From NCBI GenBank assembly GCA_024233005.1, contig JACKQE010000016.1, positions 1-64,000 of the forward strand: a stretch of 64,000 nt of DNA. Direction: 5' to 3'. Positions within the stretch are counted from its first letter, which is position 1. Every line of letters begins with the position of its first letter. This document shows, in pieces, positions 9,707 through 18,698 of the stretch. A program made the position numbers and the translations under genes. A model generated the notes under the pieces. It did not search any database, was not told where the DNA came from, and worked only from the letters and a program-made list of their open reading frames with translations. This stretch comes from Akkermansiaceae bacterium. GTDB lineage: Bacteria; Verrucomicrobiota; Verrucomicrobiia; Verrucomicrobiales; DEV007.

Positions 9707-11080
9707 TCACGCGAGAATGTCCTTCGCTACCTCGCCGGCCACATCGGTGAGTCGGAAGTCACGTCCGGCGTATTTGTAGGTGAGCAGCTCGTGGTCGAGA
9801 CCGAGGAGATGGAGGATGGTGGCATGGAGGTCGTGCGTTCCCATTTTCCCTTCTACGGCTTCGGAACCGGTTTCATCGGTGGCGCCATGACGGTAACCGC
9901 CTTTGACGCCTCCACCGGCCATGAACATCGTGAACCCTTTGGCTTGGTGTCCACGGCCGTTCCCATCCCCTTTGTCATCGTAAGCCCCCCGTCCGAATTC
10001 CCCTCCCCAGAGAACCAGGGTGTCCTTCAGCATGTCCCGCTCTTTGAGATCTGTCAGCAAGCCCGCGATGGGTTTGTCGATGGATTCTCCCCGCCCCAGG
10101 ATTCCCTGGCTCAGGTTGTTGTGGTGATCCCACCCTCCGTGACTGATCTGAATGAAGCGGACTCCCCGCTCGGCGAGACGCCGGGCCGTGAGGCACTGCG
10201 TTCCGAAACGCGAGGTGGCATTCTGGTTGAGTCCATACCGCTCCATGACAGCGTCGGACTCGCCTGAAAGATCCAACACACCGGGCACCGAGGTCTGCAT
10301 TTTGCAGGCGAGCTGCATAGACTGGATCACCCCTTCAAGCTCTGGGTTCGAAGGATCATGACGTTCCATGAGACGGCGATTGAGTCGTTGGGCAAAGTCC
10401 ACCTGCAGGCGCTGATCCTTTTCGGAGAGCGCGGGGGTCAGATTGGGAACCGCCTCTCTTCCATTGCTCAGCCGCATTCCCTGGTAAGTCGCGGGAAGAA
10501 AAGCGGAGCCGTAATTCATCGCGCCGCCCTGATCATGGGGCGGATCAATGGTGATGTAGCCGGGCAGATCCTCCGCTTCACTTCCCAGACCATACACACA
10601 CCAGGCCCCCATAGAGGGACGGACGAACATGTCATTGCCCGTGTGCAATGCCACCGTGGCTTGGGAATGAGAGGGAGTTCGGGTCTGGCAACCGTTCAAC
10701 AAGCACAGCTCGTCGGCATGGCGGGAGAGTTCGGGAAACGCCTCCGAGATCATCAATCCACTCTGCCCCTGGGGAGCAAATTTCAGCACCGGACCGAGCA
10801 GCTTGTGAGCCCCCCCGCTCCTTCCCACCATTTCAGGCTTCCAGTCAAACGTCTCCATTTGGCTGGGCCCGCCCTGCATGTAGAGAAAAATGACCCGTTT
10901 GGCTTTTGCGGGAAAATGGGTGGGCTTCGGAGCCAGAGGATTCACATACGATTTCGTGCTTTCCGCGTGCAGACGTGAAGCCTTCAAGGCCGCGAAGGCG
11001 AGCCAGCCAAATCCCGCGCTGGTCTGTTGCAAAAAGCCACGCCGGGTGCTGGCCACAGAAATGTCAGAACAGGTTCTCAT
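9707..11080 (-). CDS. DUF1501 family Tat-exported protein
   Basis: A DUF1501 protein of 457 residues, a sulfatase-like fold very common in Planctomycetes and Verrucomicrobia. It opens with a twin-arginine signal (STRRGFLQQTSAGFGWLAF), so it is probably folded in the cytoplasm and exported. Characteristic segments follow: IFLYMQGGPSQMETFDWKP, then GYITIDPPHDQGG, GVRFIQISHGGWDHH and LVLWGGEFGR, ending with LHATILHLLGLDHE. It lies 15 bp downstream of the DUF1549/DUF1553 gene on the same strand. This pairing is seen again and again in PVC genomes, so the two are probably co-transcribed and act together outside the cytoplasm, perhaps on complex polysaccharides. The substrate is unknown. The start is the ATG at 11080, two codons inside an in-frame TTG. 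Confidence 0.9.
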   Translation of the reverse strand: MRTCSDISVASTRRGFLQQTSAGFGWLAFAALKASRLHAESTKSYVNPLAPKPTHFPAKAKRVIFLYMQGGPSQMETFDWKPEMVGRSGGAHKLLGPVLKFAPQGQSGLMISEAFPELSRHADELCLLNGCQTRTPSHSQATVALHTGNDMFVRPSMGAWCVYGLGSEAEDLPGYITIDPPHDQGGAMNYGSAFLPATYQGMRLSNGREAVPNLTPALSEKDQRLQVDFAQRLNRRLMERHDPSNPELEGVIQSMQLACKMQTSVPGVLDLSGESDAVMERYGLNQNATSRFGTQCLTARRLAERGVRFIQISHGGWDHHNNLSQGILGRGESIDKPIAGLLTDLKERDMLKDTLVLWGGEFGRGAYDDKGDGNGRGHQAKGFTMFMAGGGVKGGYRHGATDETGSEAVEGKMGTHDLHATILHLLGLDHELLTYKYAGRDFRLTDVAGEVAKDILA

Positions 11081-11095
11081 AAGCAAGGCATCGGT

Positions 11096-13105
11096 TCAAA
11101 GCACATAGCGGAATTCGGCACTGCTCATGAGCGCCTGAATCAGGACGGTCCACCTGGAAACCGGATCATCCGAAGAAAGCTCATTCATGAGTTGCAGGGC
11201 CTCGTCGATCTCAGAGGGATCTGGATGCCGCCCCACAACTTTCAAAAAGGCCTCCCTGATCCGGGCCGCATCGTCCCCGGAATTCCCCTCCAGGATCCCG
11301 GTGGCGGTGCTCCTCGAAAGCCGGCCCGCTAGGTCACCATTCAAGAAAAAGAGCGCCTGCGGTGAGACTGTGGTGATTTCGCGCTGCCCCTTGATCTGGC
11401 TGGGATCGGGGAAATCAAAAGTCTCCTGCATGGGGGTGAGCATGGATCGCAGGGAGGGGAGATAGACCGAGCGACAGGAGGCATCCTCCGGGGTGAGACT
11501 GCGCAGCCAGGTATTGCGGCCTTTTCCACCAAATCCGGCCACTTGCGTGCCTCTCGGGCGTTCCAAGGAAAGTTCCCCGGCGACAAAAAACAGGGAATCC
11601 CTGATGGCTTCCATCTCCAATCGTCTTAAGTTCATCCTCCAGAAGAGATCGTTCGAACCGTCCACGTTTTCCTTGGCCGCATCCCCCGTACTGCTCAGGC
11701 GGTAGGTCCGGCTCATCATGATGCTGCGGATCATCGCCTTCACGGACCATCCGGATTCGACAAAGCGGACGGCCAAATGATCCAGCAATTCGGGATGTGT
11801 CGGCGCATCGCCCGTCATGCCAAAGTCATCCACGCTGCGGACGAGGCCACGACCAAAAAGATGCTGCCAAATGCGGTTGACCATCACCCGGGCGGTCAGC
11901 GGATGAGTCGGCATGGTCAGCCATTTTGCCAATTCCAGCCGACCACTCGATTGGTCCGGGATCGGAGGCAACTTCGGCAAATTCAGAAGCTGGAATCCTC
12001 CGCGCGGCGGCGTTTCTCCCCGGTTGAAGGGATCACCTTTGATGGCGATGGCGCAGTCCTCCACCTCCCCCTCGGCGACGCCCATGGCGCGGGTGGGGTC
12101 ATAGGGAAAATAGACCGGATAGCCATTGCCCTGGTTCATCATGTCCATCTTGGATGCCTCATCCCCGGCGTCGGCGGCAGAATCACGCGGTTCGGTGCCG
12201 CCCTCACCCGCGCTGTCTCCAGAGACGGGAACCCGGACGAGGTTGTCCACATCGACGTATCCGTTGGGTCCGAGGTATCCTTTCGGCTGCTGCCCTTGCA
12301 AGGTTTGGGTGCTGTAAAAAATGCCAGCCAGCGAATAGTAGTCCGCTTGGGAGATCGGATCGGTCTTGTGGTTGTGGCATCGCGCGCAGCTCATCGTGAG
12401 ACCAAGGAATGCGCGGGTGGTGACATCAATCTGATCATCAACCTGATCAAGCCGGAACAGTTCCCCTCCCTCACTCAGATCGAGCGATGCCATCGTCAAC
12501 AGTCCCGTGGCAATTCTGTTTTCGGCCTGCTCATCGGGCGAGGTGAAGGGCAGCAGGTCGCCCGCAATCTGCTCTGCGATGAAGCGGTTGTAGGGCTTGT
12601 CCTTGTTGAAAGCATCGATAACATAGTCCCGGAAGCGGCGGGCAAAGGGAAATGAGGCGTTCATCGTTCTGCCGACACTGTCCGAGTAGCGCACCACATC
12701 CAGCCAATGCCGCGCCCAGCGCTCCCCGAATCGGGGCGATTTCAGCAGATTGTCCACGACTGAGGCCAAGGCTTGGTCATCATTGGCCGGATCCCTCAGG
12801 AAGGCCTCGATTTCCCCGGGAGTTGGTGGCAACCCAGTCAAATCAAAGGTGACTCTCCGGATCAGAATGGTGCGATCCGCGTCCTTGTTCGGGGCGATCC
12901 CCTTGCCTTCCAACTTGTTCAAGATGAAACGGTCCATCGGATCTCGCTCCCAGCCCTCCTTGGTAACAGCCGGCAATGCGGGTCGGTAAAGCGGGTGAAA
13001 GGACCATGGAATGTCCTCTTCCTTTGCCTTGGTCAATGAACTTTGGCACGCGAGTACCAGGAAACCGAACCAAACCGCAAATAAGAAGAAACGGTGCGTT
13101 TTCAT
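11096..13105 (-). CDS. DUF1549/DUF1553 domain-containing exported protein
   Basis: A protein of 669 residues. It begins with a signal sequence (KTHRFFLFAVWFGFLVLAC) whose LVLAC could be a weak lipobox. DUF1549 follows, with MDRFILNKLEGKGI, FDLTGLPPTPGEIEAF and the RHWLDVVRYSDSVG block. A CARCH motif (SCARCHNHKTDPISQADYY) is typical of this family and may bind heme. DUF1553 fills the C-terminal half: HPLTARVMVNRIWQHLFGRG, DDFGMTGDAPTHPELLD and SRTYRLSS. The N-terminal planctomycete-type cytochrome c domain found in many relatives is missing, so this is the short form. It is first in an apparent two-gene operon with the DUF1501 gene. I chose the ATG at 13105; the frame stays open about 140 codons further upstream, but that part has no family signal. 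Confidence 0.9.
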   Translation of the reverse strand: MKTHRFFLFAVWFGFLVLACQSSLTKAKEEDIPWSFHPLYRPALPAVTKEGWERDPMDRFILNKLEGKGIAPNKDADRTILIRRVTFDLTGLPPTPGEIEAFLRDPANDDQALASVVDNLLKSPRFGERWARHWLDVVRYSDSVGRTMNASFPFARRFRDYVIDAFNKDKPYNRFIAEQIAGDLLPFTSPDEQAENRIATGLLTMASLDLSEGGELFRLDQVDDQIDVTTRAFLGLTMSCARCHNHKTDPISQADYYSLAGIFYSTQTLQGQQPKGYLGPNGYVDVDNLVRVPVSGDSAGEGGTEPRDSAADAGDEASKMDMMNQGNGYPVYFPYDPTRAMGVAEGEVEDCAIAIKGDPFNRGETPPRGGFQLLNLPKLPPIPDQSSGRLELAKWLTMPTHPLTARVMVNRIWQHLFGRGLVRSVDDFGMTGDAPTHPELLDHLAVRFVESGWSVKAMIRSIMMSRTYRLSSTGDAAKENVDGSNDLFWRMNLRRLEMEAIRDSLFFVAGELSLERPRGTQVAGFGGKGRNTWLRSLTPEDASCRSVYLPSLRSMLTPMQETFDFPDPSQIKGQREITTVSPQALFFLNGDLAGRLSRSTATGILEGNSGDDAARIREAFLKVVGRHPDPSEIDEALQLMNELSSDDPVSRWTVLIQALMSSAEFRYVL

Positions 13106-14048
13106 GACATAAGCCCCACGGGATCTGAAGACAGCTTGGGACGCGGACCTATTCTGAGAAGGATCAGTCATTGGAACGGGTGGTCCAAAAGGATATTGTG
13201 AGGGGAAAATGGTAGCCAAGGGTTGAAGGAGACGTGCGACAAGCTCCTGGTTTGCCTCGTCACGACCGTCTCCGAATGCGGGGGAGGTTTGAATATTGGG
13301 ACAATGGATTGTGATTCGGCATGACGTTTGGCGGTGGATTACAGTTGTAACCTTAACAGAAGAACCACAAATGTAATCTTTCGGCAAGCCAATTCTTTCC
13401 TCAAATTTCCATTGAAGGAATCGGCCCCCCGAAACTGAAGACGAACCAATCTGGCGGCTTGGGATCAGCAGTCCCCCCCGGTAGATGAAGGTACTCTGCA
13501 AAAGTGCAGAACCGGCCCGGCAGGAGGCCACTTACCACCTGAAGACGTGCTAGCGGAGGCCAGGGCAGCGTTGAATGACGACCGCAACCGTCGAAGGCGG
13601 CAAACGCAGACGAAAGTGCATATCGCACTCCTCCAGCGGGCCTTCCCGGATCATCCTTCACTCGTGGCATTGAAATGGCACGCCTAGAGGAATCCATACC
13701 AGCGAATGGAGAAGGTTCCCGCCGAAGCCACGCCCGTCGTTGCGGCCGCCATAATGCCCTAAACTTGCCCGGTTTTCCTAAGCAAGAAGGTAAAAGTCAA
13801 GGTTTCCATTCCCCCCCCGAAGCCCATCCGGAAATTGTCATGGACGCCGGGTTGATGCTATGGAAGAATTCTAAATTGACAAACCAGAATCCGGGGCACT
13901 TTGCCGCTTTGATTTGGACCGGTACTGGATCTGTCACTACCCAGGCACCGTCAATGCTACCCAGAAATTGGGACTCCTCTTGCATAGGATGATCGTGCAC
14001 CAGGTAGGAGTTAAATTCCAACGGTTCTCCCGATTCAGCACGCCTTCC
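13106..14048. other. Intergenic stretch without a convincing gene
   Basis: About 940 bases between the DUF1553 gene and the GNAT gene. I find no recognisable product in any frame. A start-less plus-strand frame at about 13439-13687 reads like protein in its second half (LAEARAALNDDRNRRRR, then HIALLQRAFPDHPSLVALKW). It may be a gene fragment, but I cannot name a family. The next 300 bases resemble ordinary spacer. With the IS3 relic and the tRNA just downstream, this is the least gene-dense part of the window, so past insertion or deletion here is plausible. Confidence 0.5.
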
Positions 14049-14483
14049 GTGACACACGCCCACATTCGCAGCTATCAGGAGGCGGACGAAAACGCGGTAG
14101 TGGCGCTGTGGTCGGCCTGCGGCCTTATTGTGCCCCAGAATGACCCACGTAAGGACATCGCCCGGAAGGTAGCAGACAGTCCGGAATTGTTCCTGATTGC
14201 GGAATCTGGGGGTAGATTGATCGGATCGTGCATGGCTGGTTATGAGGGGCATCGAGGATGGATCAACTACCTCGCGGTCCATCCAGACTTTCAGCGGCAG
14301 GGATTGGCCACCCGGTTGATGTCTGAAGCGCAGCAAATCCTGATTGGATTGGGATGCCCGAAGATTAACCTTCAGATACGGAGAACGAATCCTACCGTTC
14401 GAGCGTTTTATGAGAGCCTCGGATTTACTGAGGACGAGGTCATTTCGATGGGCATTCGCCTGATAAACGACTCCCTGCCATGA
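14049..14483 (+). CDS. GNAT acetyltransferase, YpeA-like
   Basis: A GNAT-fold acetyltransferase of 144 residues. It is close in plan to E. coli YpeA: an early LWSACGLIVPQNDPRKDI segment, matching the family's WxxCxLxxPWNDP block, then LFLIAESGGRLIGSCMAGY, the acetyl-CoA-binding VHPDFQRQGLATRLM, GCPKINLQIRRTN and FYESLGFTEDEVISMG. I placed the start at the GTG of 14049 because family similarity begins right after it; the frame is open upstream but has no family signal. It is an isolated gene between the gene-poor stretch and the IS3-family relic. The substrate is unknown. Regulation is not visible. Confidence 0.82.
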   Translation: MTHAHIRSYQEADENAVVALWSACGLIVPQNDPRKDIARKVADSPELFLIAESGGRLIGSCMAGYEGHRGWINYLAVHPDFQRQGLATRLMSEAQQILIGLGCPKINLQIRRTNPTVRAFYESLGFTEDEVISMGIRLINDSLP

Positions 14484-14496
14484 TGCCCTCCGGATT

Positions 14497-14668
14497 TGAG
14501 GTGCCCCCGAAAAACTGGAGCGTTTTGAATGAGAGTTTTTCTGGTTGTGACGTGTCCCCGGGAACGGGAGAGCGACGGCTCTAGATTTCCGTCTGGTTGG
14601 ATTGGCTCGCGAACTCCCGGGGAGTCATTTCCCCCAGAAATCCGTGAGGCCTGACAAGGAATTAATCT
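14497..14668 (-). mobile_element. Relic of an IS3-family insertion sequence (transposase C-terminus and end)
   Basis: Read on the minus strand, about 14647-14581 encodes FLVRPHGFLGEMTPREFA followed by SQSNQTEI and a stop. This is the typical extreme C-terminus of IS3-family OrfB transposases (RPHxxLGxxTPxEFA). About 60 bases past the stop the plus strand begins TGAGGTGCCCCCGAAAAAC at 14497, which looks like an IS3-type terminal inverted repeat starting with TG. A TAA immediately upstream of the fragment cuts it off, and neither the catalytic DDE region nor the other end is present. Only one end of the element therefore survives. It lies between the GNAT gene and tRNA-Gly. Confidence 0.6.
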
Positions 14669-14763
14669 TCTTTCCATCGGTCAAGCTTCTTTACGGCATT
14701 TGTTGTCACTAATGATGCCAGAAGCCCACTTCCAAAAACGCAAGAAGCCCTTGATTTAAAGCG

Positions 14764-14837
14764 TGGTGCGGGTACAGGGAATCGAACCCTGGTCTCAAGC
14801 TTGGGAAGCTCGCGTCCTACCATTGAACGACACCCGC
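14764..14837 (-). tRNA. tRNA-Gly(CCC)
   Basis: The minus strand folds as a complete 74-base cloverleaf, counting the encoded CCA. The acceptor stem is GCGGGTG paired with TACCCGC with one G-U pair. The D stem is GTTC/GGAC and the anticodon stem CGAGC/GCTTG encloses loop TTCCCAA, giving anticodon CCC (plus-strand 14803-14805). The T arm is CAGGGTTCGATTCCCTG. The discriminator is A and the 3' CCA is genomically encoded at 14764-14766. The sequence is very similar to E. coli glyU. No other tRNA is adjacent. Confidence 0.97.
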
Positions 14838-14943
14838 GGAGACGTTCCCAAAAACGAACAAGTTCGAGGGAAACAGAGTTGCTATTCTTGGCCCACCGGA
14901 AAGAAAACGCAAGGACTTTCCCTTCGGGCCGTTCTTTTCGGTT

Positions 14944-15396
14944 TCAACGGTAGGCGTAAATGACAGCCCATTCGGCTGGCAATTCATCGGAGCTCTCAAG
15001 AAAAACCCTCACATAATAGGTGCCACTGGCCTCGGGAATGACGCGGGCCGCCGCCACATTGCCTTTCTCCCAGGCTTCGTCCTCCACCAAGTTGCCATTC
15101 TGGTCGTAGATGTGGATGTTCACTTTGGCACCCGATTGGGAGCATCCCACCCAGAACCAGTATTCATTGCGTTTGAACAACTGATGCTCAATGAGCTTCT
15201 GCTCTTTCTCCTTGAGCATGCCATCCCACCAGGTTTCTCGCAGAATGAATGGGTTTTTTTTCAGCTCCAGCAGAGGCACTGCCGCTTCCAAGGCCGCAGA
15301 ACGGCCATCATGGACGAGGCCCCATCCAGTCAGCCCTCCCAAACTGAGGAGAATCACGGCCAGAAAACCGGTTTTAAATTTGGTTGAAAAGGGCAT
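14944..15396 (-). CDS. Hypothetical single-span membrane or secreted protein
   Basis: A protein of 150 residues with an N-terminal hydrophobic segment (FLAVILLSLGGLTGWGLV) that could be a signal peptide or anchor. The soluble part has WWDGMLKEKEQ, then FWVGCSQSGAKVNIHIYD and ends ASGTYYVRVFLESSDELPAEWAVIYAYR written as separate strands. The last half resembles a small extracellular beta-sandwich domain of the kind that reports physical properties (cf. pre-peptidase C-terminal folds), but this is a loose impression. I chose the ATG at 15396. It is the third of three minus-strand genes with spacings of 63 and 43 bp, so it is probably co-transcribed with the DUF-less protein and the RCK_C membrane protein upstream. 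Function unknown. Confidence 0.7.
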   Translation of the reverse strand: MPFSTKFKTGFLAVILLSLGGLTGWGLVHDGRSAALEAAVPLLELKKNPFILRETWWDGMLKEKEQKLIEHQLFKRNEYWFWVGCSQSGAKVNIHIYDQNGNLVEDEAWEKGNVAAARVIPEASGTYYVRVFLESSDELPAEWAVIYAYR

Positions 15397-15439
15397 TGGC
15401 TGGAAAACGATGTGATTCAGAAGACGCCGGAATGGTGGA

Positions 15440-16294
15440 CTATTTTCCAAACACCTGGGCTGCCAAATCGGAGGTCAACTCATAAATTTGCTGGACCGAT
15501 TCATTGGGCACTTTGCCCTCGCCGTCGGTTTTCATGACCTTGGTCAAGGTTTCGAGCACTTTTTCGACGGAAGCGAAAAGACTCCCGGAACGGGAACGCT
15601 GGGGCAGTTTCAGATAACGGGACTGAATGCGGCGAACCAGATCAGGCTGATGAAGCAACTCGGAAGCCTCCGGATCATAGTGCTCTGCGAGGACCCCGGA
15701 AAGAACGCGAGTCCCTCCCAGCCAACCTCCCAGGCTCACCATGTCGGACAAGGCCTCATCACGGTTCGTTTCCATTTCATTGATCACGGTTTGCCTGGTG
15801 CGGTCCAGTTCCCGTCGCACCGAAACCCAATCACCGAGATTGGCGCCGTCCACAATGGCCCCGGCATGGCCTTTGACGGCATCTCCGACGCTGAGTTTTT
15901 CTGCCAGCATGAGCACTTCCCGTCCCACCCGCTTGACTTCATCCTTGTCTTCGGCCTGGACCGCAATGAAACCTTCCGCGATGACCAGCCCGAAAACCAG
16001 CGCGGTGCGGGAACGATTGGGATCTGTCGAGGCCTCCTTGCGCATCAGGTGGCTCTTCCAGTTCTGATGTCCGAGCTTGTCGAGCGAGGAGAAAATTTCC
16101 TGAGGAATCGGAATGACAACTTCTCCGACAATTTCCGCAGGGAGATTTCCAATGTCGATTTTTTTGGGAGGCTGATCGGCCAGAAGATTGCCGGTCAGGC
16201 TACCTACCGCCAAGGAAGCCACACAAATGGCAGATCGCCGGGAAACGGAAACACCCGAGGAGAGTAAAGCAAACATGCGTAAAAGTAGCCCCAT
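15440..16294 (-). CDS. Hypothetical exported protein
   Basis: A 284-residue protein. The first 40 residues contain arginines and a hydrophobic run (SAICVASLAVGSLTGNLLA) ending before DQPPKK, consistent with a signal peptide. The mature part is mostly helical by pattern and carries GLVIAEGFIAVQAEDKDEVK, then LAEKLSVGDAV and GGWLGGTRVLSGVLAEHYD. I do not recognise a family with confidence. The neighbours suggest an envelope location: upstream a membrane protein with a RCK_C domain, downstream another secreted hypothetical. The ATG at 16294 is the first in frame; an alternative ATG six codons later would keep the signal sequence. The overall look is of a conserved protein of the PVC group, but this cannot be tested here. 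Confidence 0.7.
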   Translation of the reverse strand: MGLLLRMFALLSSGVSVSRRSAICVASLAVGSLTGNLLADQPPKKIDIGNLPAEIVGEVVIPIPQEIFSSLDKLGHQNWKSHLMRKEASTDPNRSRTALVFGLVIAEGFIAVQAEDKDEVKRVGREVLMLAEKLSVGDAVKGHAGAIVDGANLGDWVSVRRELDRTRQTVINEMETNRDEALSDMVSLGGWLGGTRVLSGVLAEHYDPEASELLHQPDLVRRIQSRYLKLPQRSRSGSLFASVEKVLETLTKVMKTDGEGKVPNESVQQIYELTSDLAAQVFGK

Positions 16295-16357
16295 TTTCGA
16301 CTTGGTCGAGGGGAGGTTTTTGCGGGGAGGACAAAAATAGGTCCCCTGGAGGGTCTC

Positions 16358-17083
16358 TCAATCCTGATGTCTGGCAGTGAGAGAACCCGAATCCCGGGTC
16401 CTCGCTCCACCGTCCAGCGCCAAGTGGCGGATAACCTCTTCCTTGCCGTAAACCGTGATGACATCCCCCTTTTCAATGCGTTCTGCCGGGCCGGGCGTGC
16501 CGCAAAAAGCTCCATCCCGGCGGGTGATGCCCAGGACAATGATCCCGTCATCCGCAGGACGGGTTTCTCTAAGCATCTTTCCGGCCAGCCGGCAGGAGTC
16601 GAGAATTTCGACTTCAGAAATGCAATAGCCGGATTCCACCCGGAGCAGGAGTTCGTAATCTAATGCGTGAGAGAGGCCTGCCTTTTCGAGGGTATTGCGA
16701 ATGAGCGCATCCATGATCCGCTTTACAAATCCAAGATTGAAAACAAACACAAAAATGCCCAACCCGCCCCCGATGATGGCAATGGATCGGAGGACGTCAC
16801 CGGTGGATTTGTCCTGCACAAAGGTCACCACCAACGTTGCCGCCGCCGAAGTCAGCCCCACATTGCCCGCCAGAATGAGATCACGAATAATCCGACGCCG
16901 GATGGGATGACGCACCACCATCTCAGCTTCACTGGTGGTGAATCCCACCCCAAAAAACGCGGAGTACGCTTGAAAGCTGGCCGTGTCCCAGCTCAAGCCA
17001 GTCATCATGAGCGCGGTCGACGCAACTCTGACGGCAACCAAGGATACCGTGGCGATGACCAGCAGAGTGAGAAGGGCTCCCAT
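16358..17083 (-). CDS. Membrane protein with C-terminal RCK_C (TrkA-C) domain
   Basis: A protein of 241 residues. Residues 1-30 and about 63-130 hold hydrophobic segments (GALLTLLVIATVSLVAVRVAS; NVGLTSAAATLVVTF; IAIIGGGLGIFVFVFNLGFV), with a short motif AYSAFFGVGFTTSEAEMVV between them. The C-terminal part, about 150-225, is a RCK_C domain: SEVEILDSCRLAGKMLRE, then DGIIVLGITRRDG and RIEKGDVITVYGKEEVIRHL. In other proteins RCK_C binds small ligands or ions and regulates transport. There is no RCK_N (NAD-binding) domain and no recognisable K+ channel filter, so I call it a regulatory membrane protein of unknown transport function. It is the first gene of the apparent three-gene operon 17083-14944. 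Confidence 0.8.
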   Translation of the reverse strand: MGALLTLLVIATVSLVAVRVASTALMMTGLSWDTASFQAYSAFFGVGFTTSEAEMVVRHPIRRRIIRDLILAGNVGLTSAAATLVVTFVQDKSTGDVLRSIAIIGGGLGIFVFVFNLGFVKRIMDALIRNTLEKAGLSHALDYELLLRVESGYCISEVEILDSCRLAGKMLRETRPADDGIIVLGITRRDGAFCGTPGPAERIEKGDVITVYGKEEVIRHLALDGGARTRDSGSLTARHQD

Positions 17084-17367
17084 AATTCATGTCGCACCAG
17101 CGACCATGCAGACCAGCCAGATTACCATGGGATCCCGCCAATCTCATCCCAAAAAGACCGGAGGTCCCGGTTTTGCAGATACGATCCCGCCAAAGCAATG
17201 GTGGCGGCTATTTTGAAATAGACCGATTGAATAAGCCAGCACCGGCACTCGTCCCAGTCTTGATTTCCCTTGTTGTTTGGGGGCTTAATTCCACCAAAAT
17301 CCAATGGACTTGGGGGGCATTTGATACAAGTAATCCCTTCATCCAAAAACATCCCACCATCACTGCC

Positions 17368-18564
17368 ATGGCGAACACATCTGTAACCACACATCAATCC
17401 TGGCTTTCCCGACTCACCAATTCCGTGGTCGGCGTTCTCTTTGGCTTCGGTCTCGTCTTAGGCAGCGGTTACGGTCTCTTTTGGAACGAAGGGCGAACCG
17501 TTATCGAAGCAGCCAAATTGGACGAAGGAGAAAAGGTGGTGGTGACTGTTCCCGGCGACAGGGTGGACCCGGCGAATGAAGGAAAGCTAGTCCACGTCAG
17601 CGCGGTGGTCGGCACCCAGGAGACCCTCACCGACCAAATCTTTGGCATCGCCGCACCGGAAGGAGCCGTCCAACTTAACCGCGAAGTGGAAATGTACCAG
17701 TGGGACGAGGACAAACATAGCGAGACTCACAAGAAGGCGGGTGGAGGCACCACCAAAACCACCTCCTACAGCTATAAGAAAAAATGGTCATCGAGCAAAA
17801 TCAATTCGGGATCCTTTCATGAAAGCGGGCATAGCAACCCAAGCCAATGGCCTGCTTCCCAGGACACGATTCGGGCTTCCCAAGCCAAGTTGGGAGATTT
17901 CAAGTTCGGTCCGGAACTCCTCCACTATTTAAGCGACCAGATTTCGGTTCCGCTGGCGGGGCAGCCGGTAACATTGGACTCCCTCCCGAAAGGAGCCAAA
18001 ATAGAAGGCGAACTTATCTACATTGGAGAAAACTCCGATAGTCCACAGGTCGGGGATGTCCGGATCTCCTTTAGCGCCATTCCGAAAGGTGATGCCAGCG
18101 TTGTCGCAGAGCAGTCCGCGGGCGGGTTCAAAGGGTTCATGACCAAAGTCAAAAAAGAACTTCTCCTTGTCTCCTCAGGAAAAAAAACTTCAACCCAGCT
18201 CTTCGAAGAAGCACGTACGAAAAACCTCTTTATTGCCTGGGCGATCCGTGTTGGCGGCTTTTTTGCCATGTGGATGGGTTTTGGACTTATCATGCGCCCC
18301 TTGTCTGTCCTGGGCGATGTCATCCCATTCGTAGGGAACCTGATCGGAGCGGGGACAGGATTTGTCGCTGCAATCCTGGCGTTCATGCTGAGCGTGGTCA
18401 TCATCGCCGTGGGTTGGTTTGCCTCCCGACCGTTGTTCGGCATTGGTTTGTTGGTTCTGGCCGCAGGGACCACGGTGTGGTTGATCCGCCGCAACAAGCG
18501 CAAAAAGCAGGGAGCCCTCCTCACCGCTGGAGATCCCAACATTCCCCCTCCCCTCAATTTTTGA
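17368..18564 (+). CDS. TMEM43-family membrane protein
   Basis: A protein of 398 residues related to TMEM43/LUMA (PF07787), a family best known from animal inner nuclear membrane but present in many bacteria. An N-terminal transmembrane segment (VVGVLFGFGLVLGSGYGLFW) is followed by the diagnostic NEGR motif and a long extracytoplasmic loop with EVEMYQWDEDKHSETHKK and YSYKKKWSSSKINSGSF. The C-terminal third holds several helices beginning near FLIAWAIRVGGFFAMWMGF-like sequence and including PLSVLGDVIPFVGNLIGAG, which is also a family hallmark. It ends in a basic cytoplasmic tail (RRNKRKKQG). I chose the ATG at 17368; about 90 codons of open frame upstream show no homology. It is a single gene divergent from the RCK_C operon. 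Bacterial function is not known. Confidence 0.87.
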   Translation: MANTSVTTHQSWLSRLTNSVVGVLFGFGLVLGSGYGLFWNEGRTVIEAAKLDEGEKVVVTVPGDRVDPANEGKLVHVSAVVGTQETLTDQIFGIAAPEGAVQLNREVEMYQWDEDKHSETHKKAGGGTTKTTSYSYKKKWSSSKINSGSFHESGHSNPSQWPASQDTIRASQAKLGDFKFGPELLHYLSDQISVPLAGQPVTLDSLPKGAKIEGELIYIGENSDSPQVGDVRISFSAIPKGDASVVAEQSAGGFKGFMTKVKKELLLVSSGKKTSTQLFEEARTKNLFIAWAIRVGGFFAMWMGFGLIMRPLSVLGDVIPFVGNLIGAGTGFVAAILAFMLSVVIIAVGWFASRPLFGIGLLVLAAGTTVWLIRRNKRKKQGALLTAGDPNIPPPLNF

Positions 18565-18698
18565 AAGCGCCGCTCTGGCATGCCTGACTAGAAGGAGCTT
18601 TACGTGAGGCTTGGCGGGCAATCGAAGCCCGTCGGCGGAAAAGAGATTGCCCCGGAGGCAATTTCCTGCGAAACCAAGGTCCGCGCAATTGTTTGGGC

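Noticed and set aside
13439..13687. Start-less plus-strand frame that reads like protein in part
   Set aside because: No start codon, no recognised family and flanked by non-coding sequence; kept only as a note in the intergenic entry.
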